From assembly GCA_965200895.1 (NCBI GenBank), contig CBDAVM010000001.1, positions 1,798,001 to 1,862,000 on the forward strand: a DNA stretch of 64,000 nt. Direction: 5' to 3'. Position numbers and translations under genes: made by a program. Source of the DNA: WTFV01 sp965200895 (lineage in GTDB: Bacteria > Acidobacteriota > Vicinamibacteria > Vicinamibacterales > UBA8438). This document shows, piece after piece, positions 8,737 to 18,055 of the stretch. The notes beneath the pieces were generated by a model. The model ran no database searches, was not told the DNA's origin, and saw only the letters and a list, made by a program, of their open reading frames with translations. Within the stretch, counting starts at the first letter, position 1; every line of letters starts with the position of its first letter.

Positions 8737-11043
8737 CTACCGGCCGCGCAGCCGGCGGAGCTGGATCGCGTTGGCGATGCGCTGCGCGGCGGGCGAACCG
8801 GGATCGACCGCGAGCAGTTGCCGCGCATAGTCCTGCGCCCGCTCCAGTTCGCCCTGCCGCAGGAGAATCCGGGCCAATGCGAGCAGCACGTCGGGATCCT
8901 CGGCGTCGCGCCGGTGCGCCTCGAGGAACGCCCGCTCGGCCGCAGCGAGGCGCCCGAGCGTCTCGAGCGCCAGCCCGTGGTTGTAGGCGACGCGCACGCG
9001 GTCCGGGATCAGCGTCGCGGCCCGCGCCAGACGCTCCGCCGCCTCGTCGAGCCGCTGCTCCTCGGCCAGCAGCAGGCCCAGCGCATAGTGCAGCTCGCCG
9101 TCGTCGGGAACGCGGTCGATGCCGTCGCGCAGGACCGTCTCGGCCTCCCCGTTCCGACTCCGCTGGTTGAGCAGCGTGGCGAGGTTGAAGCGGGCCGGCA
9201 GGAAGAAGGGATCCAGTCGGAGCGCCCTGCGGTAGGCGGCCTCCGCATCCGCCGGCCGGTCCTCGTCCGCAGCCAGCACGCCGAGGGCGAGATGCGCGGC
9301 GGGCTGGTCCGCCACGGCCTGCTGCGCGGCCACGAACTCGCGGCGCGCGGCGTCGAACGCCGACCGCTGCGCGTCGGTGAGCCACGAGCGCGGCGCGCCG
9401 GCGAGTCCGCGGGCGGCCTCGATGCGCACGGCCCGGAGCGGATCGTCCAGCAGCGGGCCGAGCGCCGCGACGCGCCGGCGGGGCGGCAGGCGGGCGAGTC
9501 CGCCGGCCGCGGCGGCGCGCACCAGCGGGTCGGGGTCGGCGACCGCCCGCTCGATGGCCCGCATCGCCGCGGGCCCGTACGCGCGCAGCGCCTCGACGGC
9601 CGTGGCCCGCACGATGGCCGGCCGGCCGTCGGCGGCGGCGATCGCCAGCAGCGGATCCTCCGCCTCCGGCGCTCCGGCGCGCGCCGCCGCGAACGCCTCG
9701 GCGAAGTGCGGCTCCGCCGGTCTGTCCCCCCACCACTCGGCGGCCCGCGCGGCGGCCCACGCGGCCGGCTGATCGTCGTGGCACGCGATGCACGGGTTCG
9801 GGACGCCCAGCGCCGCCGACAGGTCCGGACGGGGAATCCGGAACCCGTGGTCGCGCCGCGGATCCACCTGCATGTAGGTCCGCGCCGGCATGTGGCAGTT
9901 GACGCAGCGCGCCCCCGCCGAGTCCGGTGCGTGGAAATGGTGGTCCGGGGTGTCGTAGCGACCGGGGCCGAGCGTCGGGAAACGTTCGACCGGCGTCGGG
10001 CGGTGGCACTGCAGACAGACCGCATCGCCCGCGGCGCCGAGCGTCAGCCGGTGCGGATCGTGGCAGTCCGAGCAGCGCACCCCCGCCGCGTGCATCCGGC
10101 TCTGCACGAACGAGCCCCAGACGTAGACCTCGTCCTGGATCTGCCCGTCCGGGTGGTACAGCCCCGCGTCGAGCCGGGCCGGCAGGAAACGGTCGAGGAA
10201 CGGTTCCGCCGGGCTGCCGACCGCCGTCAGGCGCTGCCGCCGGGCGTGACAGCCGGCGCACGACCGGAGCTCGGCGTCCGCACCGGCCGCGACGTCGACG
10301 ATCAGCCCGCGATCCGCGGCCGACCGCGCCGGGCCGCCGGCCGTCCCGGCGGCGCGCGCCCAGGCGACGTGTTCGCCGCCCGGACCGTGACACGCCTGGC
10401 ACCCCACGTCGATGGCCGCCCAGGTGGTGCGGTACGTGTCGGTCGCGGCGTCGTGGTTCGGACGCAGGTCCGTCGAGTGGCACTCCGCGCACATCAGGTT
10501 CCAGCGCTGGTAGCGGCCGGTCCAGTGCAGCGGGTCGTCCGGGGCGGTCCGCGCGTCCGGATAGAGGTGGATCCACGCTTCCTGCGCCGTGTCCCAGGCG
10601 ATCGTCAGGCTTTGGAGACGGCCGCCGGGAAACGGCGCAAGGTACTGCTGCAGCGGCTCGACCCCGAAGGTGTAGGCCAGCTCGAAGTCCGCCGGCCGCC
10701 CGTCCGGCCCCTCCGTGTTGACGAAGAACCGGCCGTCGCGTGTGAAGAAGCGCGAGGTCACCCCGAAATGGGTGAACGTCGCGTCATCGAAGTCGCCCAG
10801 GACGGTCTCCTGGGTCGCCTCCTGCATGGCGCGGTCGTGGTGCGAACCCGACCAGGCGGCGTGCTCCGTCGGATGGCAGTCGGCGCACGCGGATTCGTCC
10901 ACGTGGACCACGCCGCTCCCGTCCGCGGCCAGCCGCTGCCGCGTCGGCGCGCCGCCGTCTCCGGGCCGGAAGGCGCAGGCCGCCAGCGAAGCGGCGGCGG
11001 AGACCGCGACCAGAAGGCGACAGATGGTGAGGATGGCGCGCAT
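8737..11043 (-). CDS. Octaheme-type c cytochrome with HEAT and TPR repeats, lipoprotein
   Basis: A probable outer-face electron carrier or redox enzyme of the cytochrome c554-like group. The 768-residue protein starts with a lipoprotein signal ending SLAAC at about 19-23. Eight CXXCH heme sites follow in order: CADCH, CAECH, CQACH, CAGCH, CSDCH, CLQCH, CVNCH and CIACH, all in roughly the first 420 residues. A middle part has HEAT-like repeats (AVADPDPLVRAAAAGGLARL and relatives), and the last 170 residues are TPRs. ATG at 11043 places the signal peptide at the N-terminus. The electron donor and substrate cannot be told. It diverges from a TPR-tailed glycosyltransferase. Confidence 0.9.
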   Translation of the reverse strand: MRAILTICRLLVAVSAAASLAACAFRPGDGGAPTRQRLAADGSGVVHVDESACADCHPTEHAAWSGSHHDRAMQEATQETVLGDFDDATFTHFGVTSRFFTRDGRFFVNTEGPDGRPADFELAYTFGVEPLQQYLAPFPGGRLQSLTIAWDTAQEAWIHLYPDARTAPDDPLHWTGRYQRWNLMCAECHSTDLRPNHDAATDTYRTTWAAIDVGCQACHGPGGEHVAWARAAGTAGGPARSAADRGLIVDVAAGADAELRSCAGCHARRQRLTAVGSPAEPFLDRFLPARLDAGLYHPDGQIQDEVYVWGSFVQSRMHAAGVRCSDCHDPHRLTLGAAGDAVCLQCHRPTPVERFPTLGPGRYDTPDHHFHAPDSAGARCVNCHMPARTYMQVDPRRDHGFRIPRPDLSAALGVPNPCIACHDDQPAAWAAARAAEWWGDRPAEPHFAEAFAAARAGAPEAEDPLLAIAAADGRPAIVRATAVEALRAYGPAAMRAIERAVADPDPLVRAAAAGGLARLPPRRRVAALGPLLDDPLRAVRIEAARGLAGAPRSWLTDAQRSAFDAARREFVAAQQAVADQPAAHLALGVLAADEDRPADAEAAYRRALRLDPFFLPARFNLATLLNQRSRNGEAETVLRDGIDRVPDDGELHYALGLLLAEEQRLDEAAERLARAATLIPDRVRVAYNHGLALETLGRLAAAERAFLEAHRRDAEDPDVLLALARILLRQGELERAQDYARQLLAVDPGSPAAQRIANAIQLRRLRGR

Positions 11044-11618
11044 GTTCCACCAGTCTGCCACACCGCCGCCGGCGGTCCCGGAGTCGCACGGTTCCCGCCG
11101 TGTCGAATATGGCCGATCTGCTCCCGCGGCGCGCCTTGCCGACCGGACGCCTCGCCGCTCCCGGCCCTCGCGGGGTTCCGCCATGGACTGCTGGCGGAGG
11201 TTCGCCACTCGATTCGCGTCGCGGGGTGCAGCTCGATTCCCGTGGCGATGCATCCCGGCCGAACTGCGTCGTTCATCGGCCGCATGTGCCCGACTGCGCC
11301 CCGCACGCCCTCGTCAGGCGGCGCCTCGCCACACCTGACGCCACGCGGAGCGCTGCCTCGGGCTGTTACGATCCGCAGGGAGGCCGCCTTCCGGAGCGTG
11401 GAGAATGGCTCCGGGCGGAACGGGACCTGGGCAGACGCACACCCCGACGACGAGCGGAACGCGACCGACGGAACGCGGCGGCGGGACGCTCGACCGCCGA
11501 CGCACGGACGGTGCGCGGCGGACGGCGCGCAGCATCGGGACGGCCGGCAGCGGATGCGCAGGCGGCCGACGGCGCGGCGGCGCGCGGCGGACGGCGCGCG
11601 GCGGCCCGCACCCGGCCC
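11044..11618. other. Divergent spacer, GC-rich and low complexity
   Basis: This 575-bp stretch separates the divergent cytochrome and glycosyltransferase genes. Open frames cross it in several phases, but their translations are Arg-rich and look non-coding. An 18-bp motif, GCGCGGCGGACGGCGCGC, occurs near 11513 and 11583. Part of it could be a disordered N-terminal extension of the glycosyltransferase. Confidence 0.5.
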
Positions 11619-13484
11619 GTGGTCCGGCCGGGTGCGCTGGCCGCGATCTTCGCCGCGGCCCTGCTCGTGCGGCTGGCGCATGTCTGGCAGCTCGGCGACT
11701 CGCCGTTCGCCGATCTGCTGCTCGGCGACTCGGCGGGCTACGACCGCTGGGCGCGCCGGCTCGCGGCCGGCGATTGGCTGGGGTCGGAGGTCTTCTACCA
11801 GGCGCCGCTCTATCCCTATCTGCTCGGCGTGGTCTACACGGTCCTCGGGGCCGACGTCACCGTGGTGCGCGTCTGCCAGGCCGTGCTCGGTTCCGCCTCC
11901 GCGGTCCTGCTCGCGGCGGCGGGCGGGCGGTTCTTCTCGCCGCGCGTGGGCATCGCCGCCGGGGCCGTGCTGGCGCTCTATGCGCCCGCGATCTTCGTCG
12001 ACGCCACCCTGCAGAAATCGGTCGTCGATCTCTTCCTGCTGACGGGACTGCTGTGGCTGCTGAGCCGCACCCTGGACGGCGCGCCGCCGGTCCGGCGCTG
12101 GATCGGCGTCGGCGCGCTGCTCGGCGCGCTGTGCCTGACCCGCGAGAACGCCCTCGTGCTCGTCGCCGTGCCGGTCGTCTGGCTCTGGCTGGAGCGGCGC
12201 GAGCGGCCCGACTGGCTGCGGCAGGCCGCGCTGGTGGCGGCCGGCGTGGCGCTGGTGCTGGCGCCGGTCGCCCTGCGCAACGGACTGGTCGGCGGGGAGT
12301 GGCACCTGACGACGTCGCAGTTCGGACCGAACTTCTACATCGGCAACAACGCCGAAGCCGACGGCGCCTACCGCCCGCTGCGCTACGGCCGGGGCGACGC
12401 GGCGTTCGAACGCAACGACGCCACCTTGCTGGCCGAGGCGGCGGCGGGACGCGCCCTGACGCCGGCCGAGGTGTCGCGCTACTGGGTCGGCCGCGCGCTC
12501 GACGACATCGCGGCGGCGCCGGGCCGCTGGCTGGGCCTGCTGGTCCGCAAGGCGGCGCTCACGTTCAACGCGGTCGAGGTGATCGACACCGAGAGCCAGT
12601 ACGCGCACGCGGAACACTCGCTTCCGCTCGCCGCGACCGGGTGGCTCGCCCATTTCGGGGTGCTGGTCCCGCTGGCCGCCGTCGGCATCGCGGTCACCTG
12701 GCCGCAACGCCGGCGGCTGCTGCCGCTGTACCTGATGCTCGGCCTCTATGCGGCGAGCGTGGTCGCGTTCTACGTGTTCGCCCGCTACCGCTATCCCCTG
12801 ACCCCCCTGCTCGTGCTGTTCGCCGCGGCCGGCGGCGACCACCTGGCGCGCGCCGCGCAACGCACCGCCACGCTGGCCCGTGCGCCCCTGGTCGCGGCGC
12901 TCGTTCTCGCGTGCGCGATCGCCGCCAACTGGCCGCTGCTGTCGAAGGACCACATGCGCGCCGCGTCCTACAACAACCTGGCCACGGCGTACCGCGAGCG
13001 GGGCGATCTGCCGCGGGCGGTCGCGCTCTACGAAAGGGCCCTGGCCCTTGACGAGGACTACGCGCAGGCGCACAGCAACATCGGGAGCGCGCTGGCCGCC
13101 AACGGCGAACCCGAACGTGCGCTCGGCCACTACCGGCAGGCGATCGCCGCCGACCCGGACACCGGCGACCTGCGCTACAACTACGGCAACGCGCTGCTCG
13201 GCGCGAACCTGTACGTGGAGGCGGCCGAGCAGTTCCGGCTCGCGGTGGCGGCCTGGCCGGAGGACGCCGAGGCGTACAACAACCTCGGCATGGCGCTCGG
13301 CTCGCTGGGAAGGATGGCGGAGGCGGCCGAAGCGTTCCGGGCGGCGGTGCGCATCGACCCGGCGGGCCCGCTCGCGCACCGCAACCTGGGGATCGCGCTG
13401 GAGGATCTGGGCGACGCCGACGCGGCGCAGCGGCACTACGCCGAGGCGCAACGCCTGGAGGCGGCGGCCTCCATTGCGCCCTGA
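11619..13484 (+). CDS. GT-C fold membrane glycosyltransferase with C-terminal TPRs
   Basis: A predicted polytopic transferase using a lipid-linked sugar donor. From GTG at 11619 the product is 621 residues. The first loop carries GDSAGYDRWARRLAAGDW and VFYQAPLYPYLLG, the usual acidic motif and loop of PMT/ArnT-like GT-C enzymes. About ten hydrophobic helices follow, then TPR units near 440-610 such as YNNLATAYRERGDLPRAVAL and YNNLGMALGSLGRMAEAAEA. The start is uncertain: the frame is open far upstream, with GTG at 11511 also possible, and no clear ribosome site. Acceptor and sugar are unknown. Confidence 0.8.
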   Translation: MVRPGALAAIFAAALLVRLAHVWQLGDSPFADLLLGDSAGYDRWARRLAAGDWLGSEVFYQAPLYPYLLGVVYTVLGADVTVVRVCQAVLGSASAVLLAAAGGRFFSPRVGIAAGAVLALYAPAIFVDATLQKSVVDLFLLTGLLWLLSRTLDGAPPVRRWIGVGALLGALCLTRENALVLVAVPVVWLWLERRERPDWLRQAALVAAGVALVLAPVALRNGLVGGEWHLTTSQFGPNFYIGNNAEADGAYRPLRYGRGDAAFERNDATLLAEAAAGRALTPAEVSRYWVGRALDDIAAAPGRWLGLLVRKAALTFNAVEVIDTESQYAHAEHSLPLAATGWLAHFGVLVPLAAVGIAVTWPQRRRLLPLYLMLGLYAASVVAFYVFARYRYPLTPLLVLFAAAGGDHLARAAQRTATLARAPLVAALVLACAIAANWPLLSKDHMRAASYNNLATAYRERGDLPRAVALYERALALDEDYAQAHSNIGSALAANGEPERALGHYRQAIAADPDTGDLRYNYGNALLGANLYVEAAEQFRLAVAAWPEDAEAYNNLGMALGSLGRMAEAAEAFRAAVRIDPAGPLAHRNLGIALEDLGDADAAQRHYAEAQRLEAAASIAP

Positions 13485-13507
13485 CGCGCCTTGCAGCTCA
13501 CCGGTCG

Positions 13508-13614
13508 TCTCGACATCGGGAGCGACGTCCAGGTAATCCGGCCGGATGCATGCGCCCCCCGGCAGGCCGCCGACGGCGGTCTCGACACCGGGGATCGATG
13601 TCCAGGTAATCCGG
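13508..13614. repeat. Imperfect direct repeat after the glycosyltransferase gene
   Basis: TCTCGACATCGGG...GTCCAGGTAATCCGG at 13508-13541 recurs with a few changes at 13580-13614, about 72 bp apart. The whole 222-bp spacer 13485-13706 holds nothing else that I recognise. Confidence 0.8.
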
Positions 13615-13706
13615 TAGCCCGGCCAATCGCCGCCCGCGATGCAGAAACCGCACGGCCGCCCACCAGAAGCAGGCGCCGTCTTTCGGCGCGTCCTCGCGCT
13701 CCGCCG

Positions 13707-15149
13707 CTATTCCTCCTGGTCTTCCGTCCTGGCGGCGGTCAGATCCTGGCTGTCGATGGAGTACTTGATCCAGCCCTCGAACATCTCGTCCCAGCTCTGC
13801 TCGCCCCAGTACACCTCCTTGTGCGGCGCCGGGTTGTAGCGGTTGCGGTACGAGTTGTCGTAGTGGCCCTCGACCGTCAGGGTGCTCCCGCCGGGGATGC
13901 GCAGCGGCTCGACCAGCTCGAACTCGGTCTGCCAGTTGAAGTCGTAGCGCGGGACGTCGAGCAGGACCTGCTCGCGGCCGTCCGGCCACTGCAGGAGGAA
14001 CCGCATGTCCTTGCCGCGCAGGTGCATGTGGGGCGAGATGGCGTAGAACGTGATTGGTTCGGCCACGTCCGTGCGCATGACGATCTCCCAGTCGTCGGCG
14101 TGGGGCGGAATGGGAGGCACCGCGCGCCGGGGCACCTCCTCGCCGTTGACCACCACCGGCAGCGTGCGGTCGGGCCTGGTCGGGAGCGGGCTGCCGATGG
14201 TGCGCGAGAGGATCTCGTGCGTGACATCGCCCCGCGCCAGCCAGATGCCGATGCGCGAATGGTCGGTCTCGGGGCGGCCGGTCACGTTGTAGTGCAGGCT
14301 CCAGCGCAGGAACTTCCCCGCCGGAACCCGCTTGGCGACCCCGTCGTGGAACATCTCGAACCCGCGGCCGGGAACGAAACAGATGAGCTTGGCGGCCCCG
14401 GCGCCGAGCACGTTCGAGTCGCGGGCGCTCGCCGACCGGATCTCGTCGGCCGTCAGGGGGCGGCCGTCGCGGTGCGGCACGCCGTCGACGACAGTCGTCC
14501 CCGCCGGCAGGGTCGTCACGTGGGCGCTCATGTGGTGGACCACCGAGCGGTTGCCCGGCAGCATCTCGACCGCCTCGGCGAAGACGTCCTCGGCGAACGG
14601 GATCGCGGAGTAGATGTTGTAGTACGGCAGCTCGCCGTCGGCCGGAATCTCCATCACCACGGGCAGCGGCAGGACGATGTCGGGCGGACGACCGCTCGGA
14701 TGGTGCCACTCGTTGGCGGTGAAGGTCGGCAGCGGTGGCAGATCGGCCGGATCGCCCAACGGCGCCCCGGCGTCGGCCCAGGCCGCAACGGTGTCGATCT
14801 GGTCCTGACTGAGCGACCGCACGTTGCGGATCGGAACGCCGCCCGGCGCGGCGTGCCACGGCGGCATCTCGCGCGACACCACCTTGTCCCGGATGGCCCG
14901 CGCCCACGGCCGCACCTCGCGGTACGACAGGAAGGACATGGGAGCGATGTCGCCCGGCCGGTGACAGCTCGAGCAGTGCTCGAAGACGATCGGGGCCACG
15001 TCGCGGGCGAACGTCGGGGCGGCCTCCGGCGGCGCCAGGGTCTCCCGCGCGTGGGCCGCGGCGGCGCCGGCCCCCATCGTCAACAGAACCGCCGCACCGG
15101 CCCGCATCACCAGCGCCGCCGCACCCGGAGCAGGTCGCGCATCACCCAT
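13707..15149 (-). CDS. Cytochrome c / copper type II monooxygenase-like hybrid, exported
   Basis: A 480-residue exported protein with two parts. After an alanine-rich signal peptide comes one heme c site, EHCSSCHRPGDIAP near 61-74, of the membrane-bound planctomycete/acidobacterial type. The rest resembles the two-lobed fold of copper type II, ascorbate-dependent monooxygenases: RSVVHHMSAHV may supply a His pair and SPHMHLRGKDMRF another His-x-His. The substrate is unknown; oxidation or copper/redox sensing at the cell surface are both possible. ATG at 15149 gives the right signal peptide. The upstream VWA gene is on the same strand 35 nt away, suggesting co-transcription. Confidence 0.8.
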   Translation of the reverse strand: MGDARPAPGAAALVMRAGAAVLLTMGAGAAAAHARETLAPPEAAPTFARDVAPIVFEHCSSCHRPGDIAPMSFLSYREVRPWARAIRDKVVSREMPPWHAAPGGVPIRNVRSLSQDQIDTVAAWADAGAPLGDPADLPPLPTFTANEWHHPSGRPPDIVLPLPVVMEIPADGELPYYNIYSAIPFAEDVFAEAVEMLPGNRSVVHHMSAHVTTLPAGTTVVDGVPHRDGRPLTADEIRSASARDSNVLGAGAAKLICFVPGRGFEMFHDGVAKRVPAGKFLRWSLHYNVTGRPETDHSRIGIWLARGDVTHEILSRTIGSPLPTRPDRTLPVVVNGEEVPRRAVPPIPPHADDWEIVMRTDVAEPITFYAISPHMHLRGKDMRFLLQWPDGREQVLLDVPRYDFNWQTEFELVEPLRIPGGSTLTVEGHYDNSYRNRYNPAPHKEVYWGEQSWDEMFEGWIKYSIDSQDLTAARTEDQEE

Positions 15150-15184
15150 GGTCGAACCTCCGTCGCTTCCGCGGAAACCCACGT

Positions 15185-16165
15185 TCAGTCCGCCAGCCGG
15201 CCGTCCGCCGACACGACGTAGCGGAGCCCCAGCCGCAGGACATCCACCTGAATCCGTCCCGGCGGCAGGTCGTCGGGACGCTCGAAGCGCACCAGGTGTT
15301 GCCGCGACAGCTCCCGGTTGCGTCTCACCATACGACCCGCGATGTCGCCGAGCGGCTGCTCCAGGCGCGACCCCAGGAAGATGGTCGTCTGGGACCCGCC
15401 GGTGAACTCCTCCAGGTCGTGCCCGATCGCCTCGGCCACCGACAGCCGCCGCTGCAGCGAGCCCGGCGCCGGCGGCAGCATCAGCAGCGTGTGCGCGGTC
15501 ACGCCCTGGCGCAGCAACTGTCCGACCACGTCCAGGAAACGCTCGCTCAGGTCCGCGCTGCGGTCGCGCCCGGACGACGCCACGATCACGATCACGGGCC
15601 GGTGCGGTCCACCGTCCTCGGCGATCCATGCGCTCGCCTCCGCCAGACCGTCGACGAGCTGCATCGACCGGCCCCCGAGCTCCATCCGGTCCAGGCCGGC
15701 CTCGATGTCCTCCGGGCCGATGGCGCCCCGCGCCAGCCAGCGGGGTCGCGGCGCCAGGGTCAGCAGCGACACCTCCTGGTTGGGCAGGCGCGCGAAGAAG
15801 CTGCGCAGTCCCTCGCGGACCCGGTCGAACGCGCGGGCCGCGGTGCGGCTGTTGTCCACCAGCACCACCAGCTTGGTCGGCAGGTTGGCCGGCCGCACAT
15901 CGGTCACCGGCAGCGGGACGCCGTCCTCGCGGACGATCACCTCCGGCACCTCGAGGTCGGTCACGATGGCGCCGGTCGCCCGCTCGAACGCCTGCACGTA
16001 GAGCCGCCACTGCGCGGTCGCCGGCGCCGCCGAAAGCCCCCAGACGGCAAGGGCGGCGATCAGGACGCTGCCGCGGCGCGGCCGGCGCGGCGGCGTCCTG
16101 CGCGGCGCGCAACGCGGCGACAGCGCGGCCGACGCCCTGGCCGGCGCAGACCGGACGGAGCGCAT
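15185..16165 (-). CDS. Secreted VWA-domain protein, acidobacterial VWFA type
   Basis: A 326-residue exported protein resembling the lineage-expanded VWFA-related family of Acidobacteria. After a basic N-terminus and hydrophobic helix ending ATAQ comes a beta-rich stretch (VIVREDGVPLPVTDVRP). A VWA fold follows with LVVLVDNSR, a MIDAS-like start in which DNSRT replaces the canonical DxSxS, and VIVIVASSGRDRS. MIDAS proteins hold a divalent metal and bind partners. ATG at 16165 is chosen because it places the signal helix properly; an upstream ATG at 16294 would add 43 Arg/Pro-rich residues. It precedes the cytochrome-monooxygenase gene, perhaps as a partner. Confidence 0.75.
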   Translation of the reverse strand: MRSVRSAPARASAALSPRCAPRRTPPRRPRRGSVLIAALAVWGLSAAPATAQWRLYVQAFERATGAIVTDLEVPEVIVREDGVPLPVTDVRPANLPTKLVVLVDNSRTAARAFDRVREGLRSFFARLPNQEVSLLTLAPRPRWLARGAIGPEDIEAGLDRMELGGRSMQLVDGLAEASAWIAEDGGPHRPVIVIVASSGRDRSADLSERFLDVVGQLLRQGVTAHTLLMLPPAPGSLQRRLSVAEAIGHDLEEFTGGSQTTIFLGSRLEQPLGDIAGRMVRRNRELSRQHLVRFERPDDLPPGRIQVDVLRLGLRYVVSADGRLAD

Positions 16166-16349
16166 CCGGCGCGGCGGGCTGAGATGTTCGCCCCAACCTG
16201 GAGTACCCGCCGCCTGCGTCGCGCCCCGGACGCGGCGGCTCCCGGGTGACGTGGGTCGCGACAGCGGGGTGCAGCGCGGTGTCGCTGGAGCCATGGCTCC
16301 ATCCTACTCCCATCGCCGCACCATTGTCTCGCTCGATCCGGTCTTGGGA

Positions 16350-16930
16350 TCACCACAGCCGATCCGCTGGATTGGATGGTCCGGAACGGAACCATGGTGA
16401 CGCCGATGGCCGGCCGACGACACGCGCTGTCGGTTCGCGGGTCTCGCCGTCCCGCAGCGGGTAGCCGAAGTACGCCAGCAGCTCCCGGTGGCGGCGGAAC
16501 ACGTCGTTGAACGCGGCGATCTGCTCCCGGGTGAGACGCGCGATCTGGCGGGCGTTCATGTCCGTCAGCTCTTCGTCATAGCGGCCCTTCACCGGCACCC
16601 GCCGCCGCAGGTCCAGGTCGTCGAGCGCCGGGACGAGGGCGCGGATCGTCTGCGCCACCCGCTCCGGCGCAGCGCACATCGTCTCGTAGGTGAAGAAGAC
16701 GCCCCGGCGGCGGTGCGCCTCAATGTTACGCCGCTGCCACGCGAGGCAGGCGACAACGTGCTGCGCCGCCGCCCTCTCCGGCCCGATGAGCGCATCGACT
16801 TCGGCCGCCAGCGCGGCTACGACCGCTGCGCGCCAACCGCCTTGGCAACTTGGCTCGCCGTGGCGAGCGCTCGACGGTACACCGTCTGCTCGAGAAAGTC
16901 GGTGCGGTCGAGCGGCCGACATCGGGCGCG
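16350..16930 (-). pseudogene. Sulfotransferase-family remnant, frameshifted and 5'-truncated
   Basis: The minus-strand frame ending at 16350 reads like the C-terminal third of a sulfotransferase: FFTYETMCAAPERVAQTIR, then KGRYDEELTDMNARQIARL and HRELLAYFGYPL. A plausible preceding piece, DFLEQTVYRRALATASQV, lies in another frame at about 16820-16915, so a frameshift separates them. The PAPS-binding N-terminus is not found. No start fits, and the upstream 220 bp lead only to the sdh operon. I take this as a decaying gene. The family name rests on the C-terminal pattern alone. Confidence 0.6.
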
Positions 16931-17154
16931 CAGTATCGGCGTCGTCGCTGGCCCGCGGAGGCTCCGGGGGCGCTCCGGGCGAGGCCGAGGCCGAGGGCTC
17001 CGAGGAGAGCCCGCTCTCCGGCCGTGCCGGAGCACCGACATCGCTCCGCCCGCACGTCCCGCCCGCGCCGCCGGCGAAGTGATATCCTGGTGGGGGATTC
17101 CGGCGGTCGCGGGCCGCGTTCCGGCCCCTCTCCCGTCGTCGAACGGAGCAGCAG

Positions 17155-17955
17155 ATGGAGCGGGTGCACATTGCAATACCGGTGCGGGGCTTCGGCGAGA
17201 CCTCCAGGCGCGACGCCTGGTGGGTGCAGCCGGCCGCCGTCTTCGTCGGACTGGCGGCGGCCCTCGCCTACCTGAACTGGGCCGCGTTCCAGGGCGCGTA
17301 TTACGCCCACGGCAACTACCTGTCGCCGTTGTACTCGCCGGAGCTCTTCGGCGATTCGTCGCACAGCCTCTTCGGACCGAAGCCGGGCTGGTGGCCGACG
17401 TGGCTGCCATTCTCGCCGGCGTTCCTCATCCTCTGGGCGCCGGCCGGCTTCCGGGTCACCTGCTACTACTACCGGGGCGCCTACTACAAGGCGTTCTGGG
17501 CCGATCCGCCGTCGTGCGCGGTGGGCGAGCCGCGCAACGCGTTCCGGGGCGAGAACGCGTTCCCGCTGATCCTGCAGAACGTGCATCGCTACTTCCTGTA
17601 CCTGGCGCTCGGCTTCATCGTGTTCCTCAGCTACGACGTCTGGAACGCGCTGTGGTTCGAGGACGCGGCCGGCGCGGTGTCGTTCGGCGTCGGCGTCGGC
17701 ACGCTGGTGCTGGCGCTCAACGTGATTCTGCTCGGCGGCTACACGTTCAGTTGCCACTCGCTCCGGCACATCGTCGGCGGCCGGCGCGACTGCATCTCGG
17801 CAAGCCCGGTGCAGCAGCGCGCCTACGACTGTGTGAGCTGCCTGAATCGCCGTCACATGCTGTTCGCGTGGCTGAGCCTGGTCTGGGTGGGGTTCTCCGA
17901 CGTCTACGTGCGGCTCTGCGCGATGGGGGTCTGGACCGACTTCCGCATTCTCTGA
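17155..17955 (+). CDS. sdhC: Succinate dehydrogenase/fumarate reductase membrane subunit
   Basis: It anchors the flavoprotein and iron-sulfur subunits to the inner membrane and passes electrons to quinone. The 266 residues hold about five hydrophobic helices (near 22-42, 92-110, 143-165, 178-198 and 228-250) with several His residues that could bind heme, including QNVHRYFLYLALGF and SCHSLRHIVGG. This single large anchor is like that of the Sdh type found in actinobacteria and acidobacteria rather than the small SdhC+SdhD pair. GGAGCAGCAG precedes ATG 17155. It is followed by sdhA after about 100 nt and then sdhB. Confidence 0.85.
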   Translation: MERVHIAIPVRGFGETSRRDAWWVQPAAVFVGLAAALAYLNWAAFQGAYYAHGNYLSPLYSPELFGDSSHSLFGPKPGWWPTWLPFSPAFLILWAPAGFRVTCYYYRGAYYKAFWADPPSCAVGEPRNAFRGENAFPLILQNVHRYFLYLALGFIVFLSYDVWNALWFEDAAGAVSFGVGVGTLVLALNVILLGGYTFSCHSLRHIVGGRRDCISASPVQQRAYDCVSCLNRRHMLFAWLSLVWVGFSDVYVRLCAMGVWTDFRIL

Positions 17956-18055
17956 TCCGCGGGTCGCCGCGGGGCGTTCGGTGGCGCCACGGAGCCTCCG
18001 CGGATCGCGCCCGGCGAAGGAAGCTGGCAAGCGAAGGAAGCAAGCGAAGCCCAGG

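Noticed and set aside
7127..10576. 1,149-residue minus-strand open frame
   Set aside because: It crosses cca antisense and the cytochrome in another phase; a GC-rich shadow.
8818..12042. 1,074-residue plus-strand open frame
   Set aside because: It is antisense to the heme cytochrome, whose eight CXXCH motifs prove the real strand.
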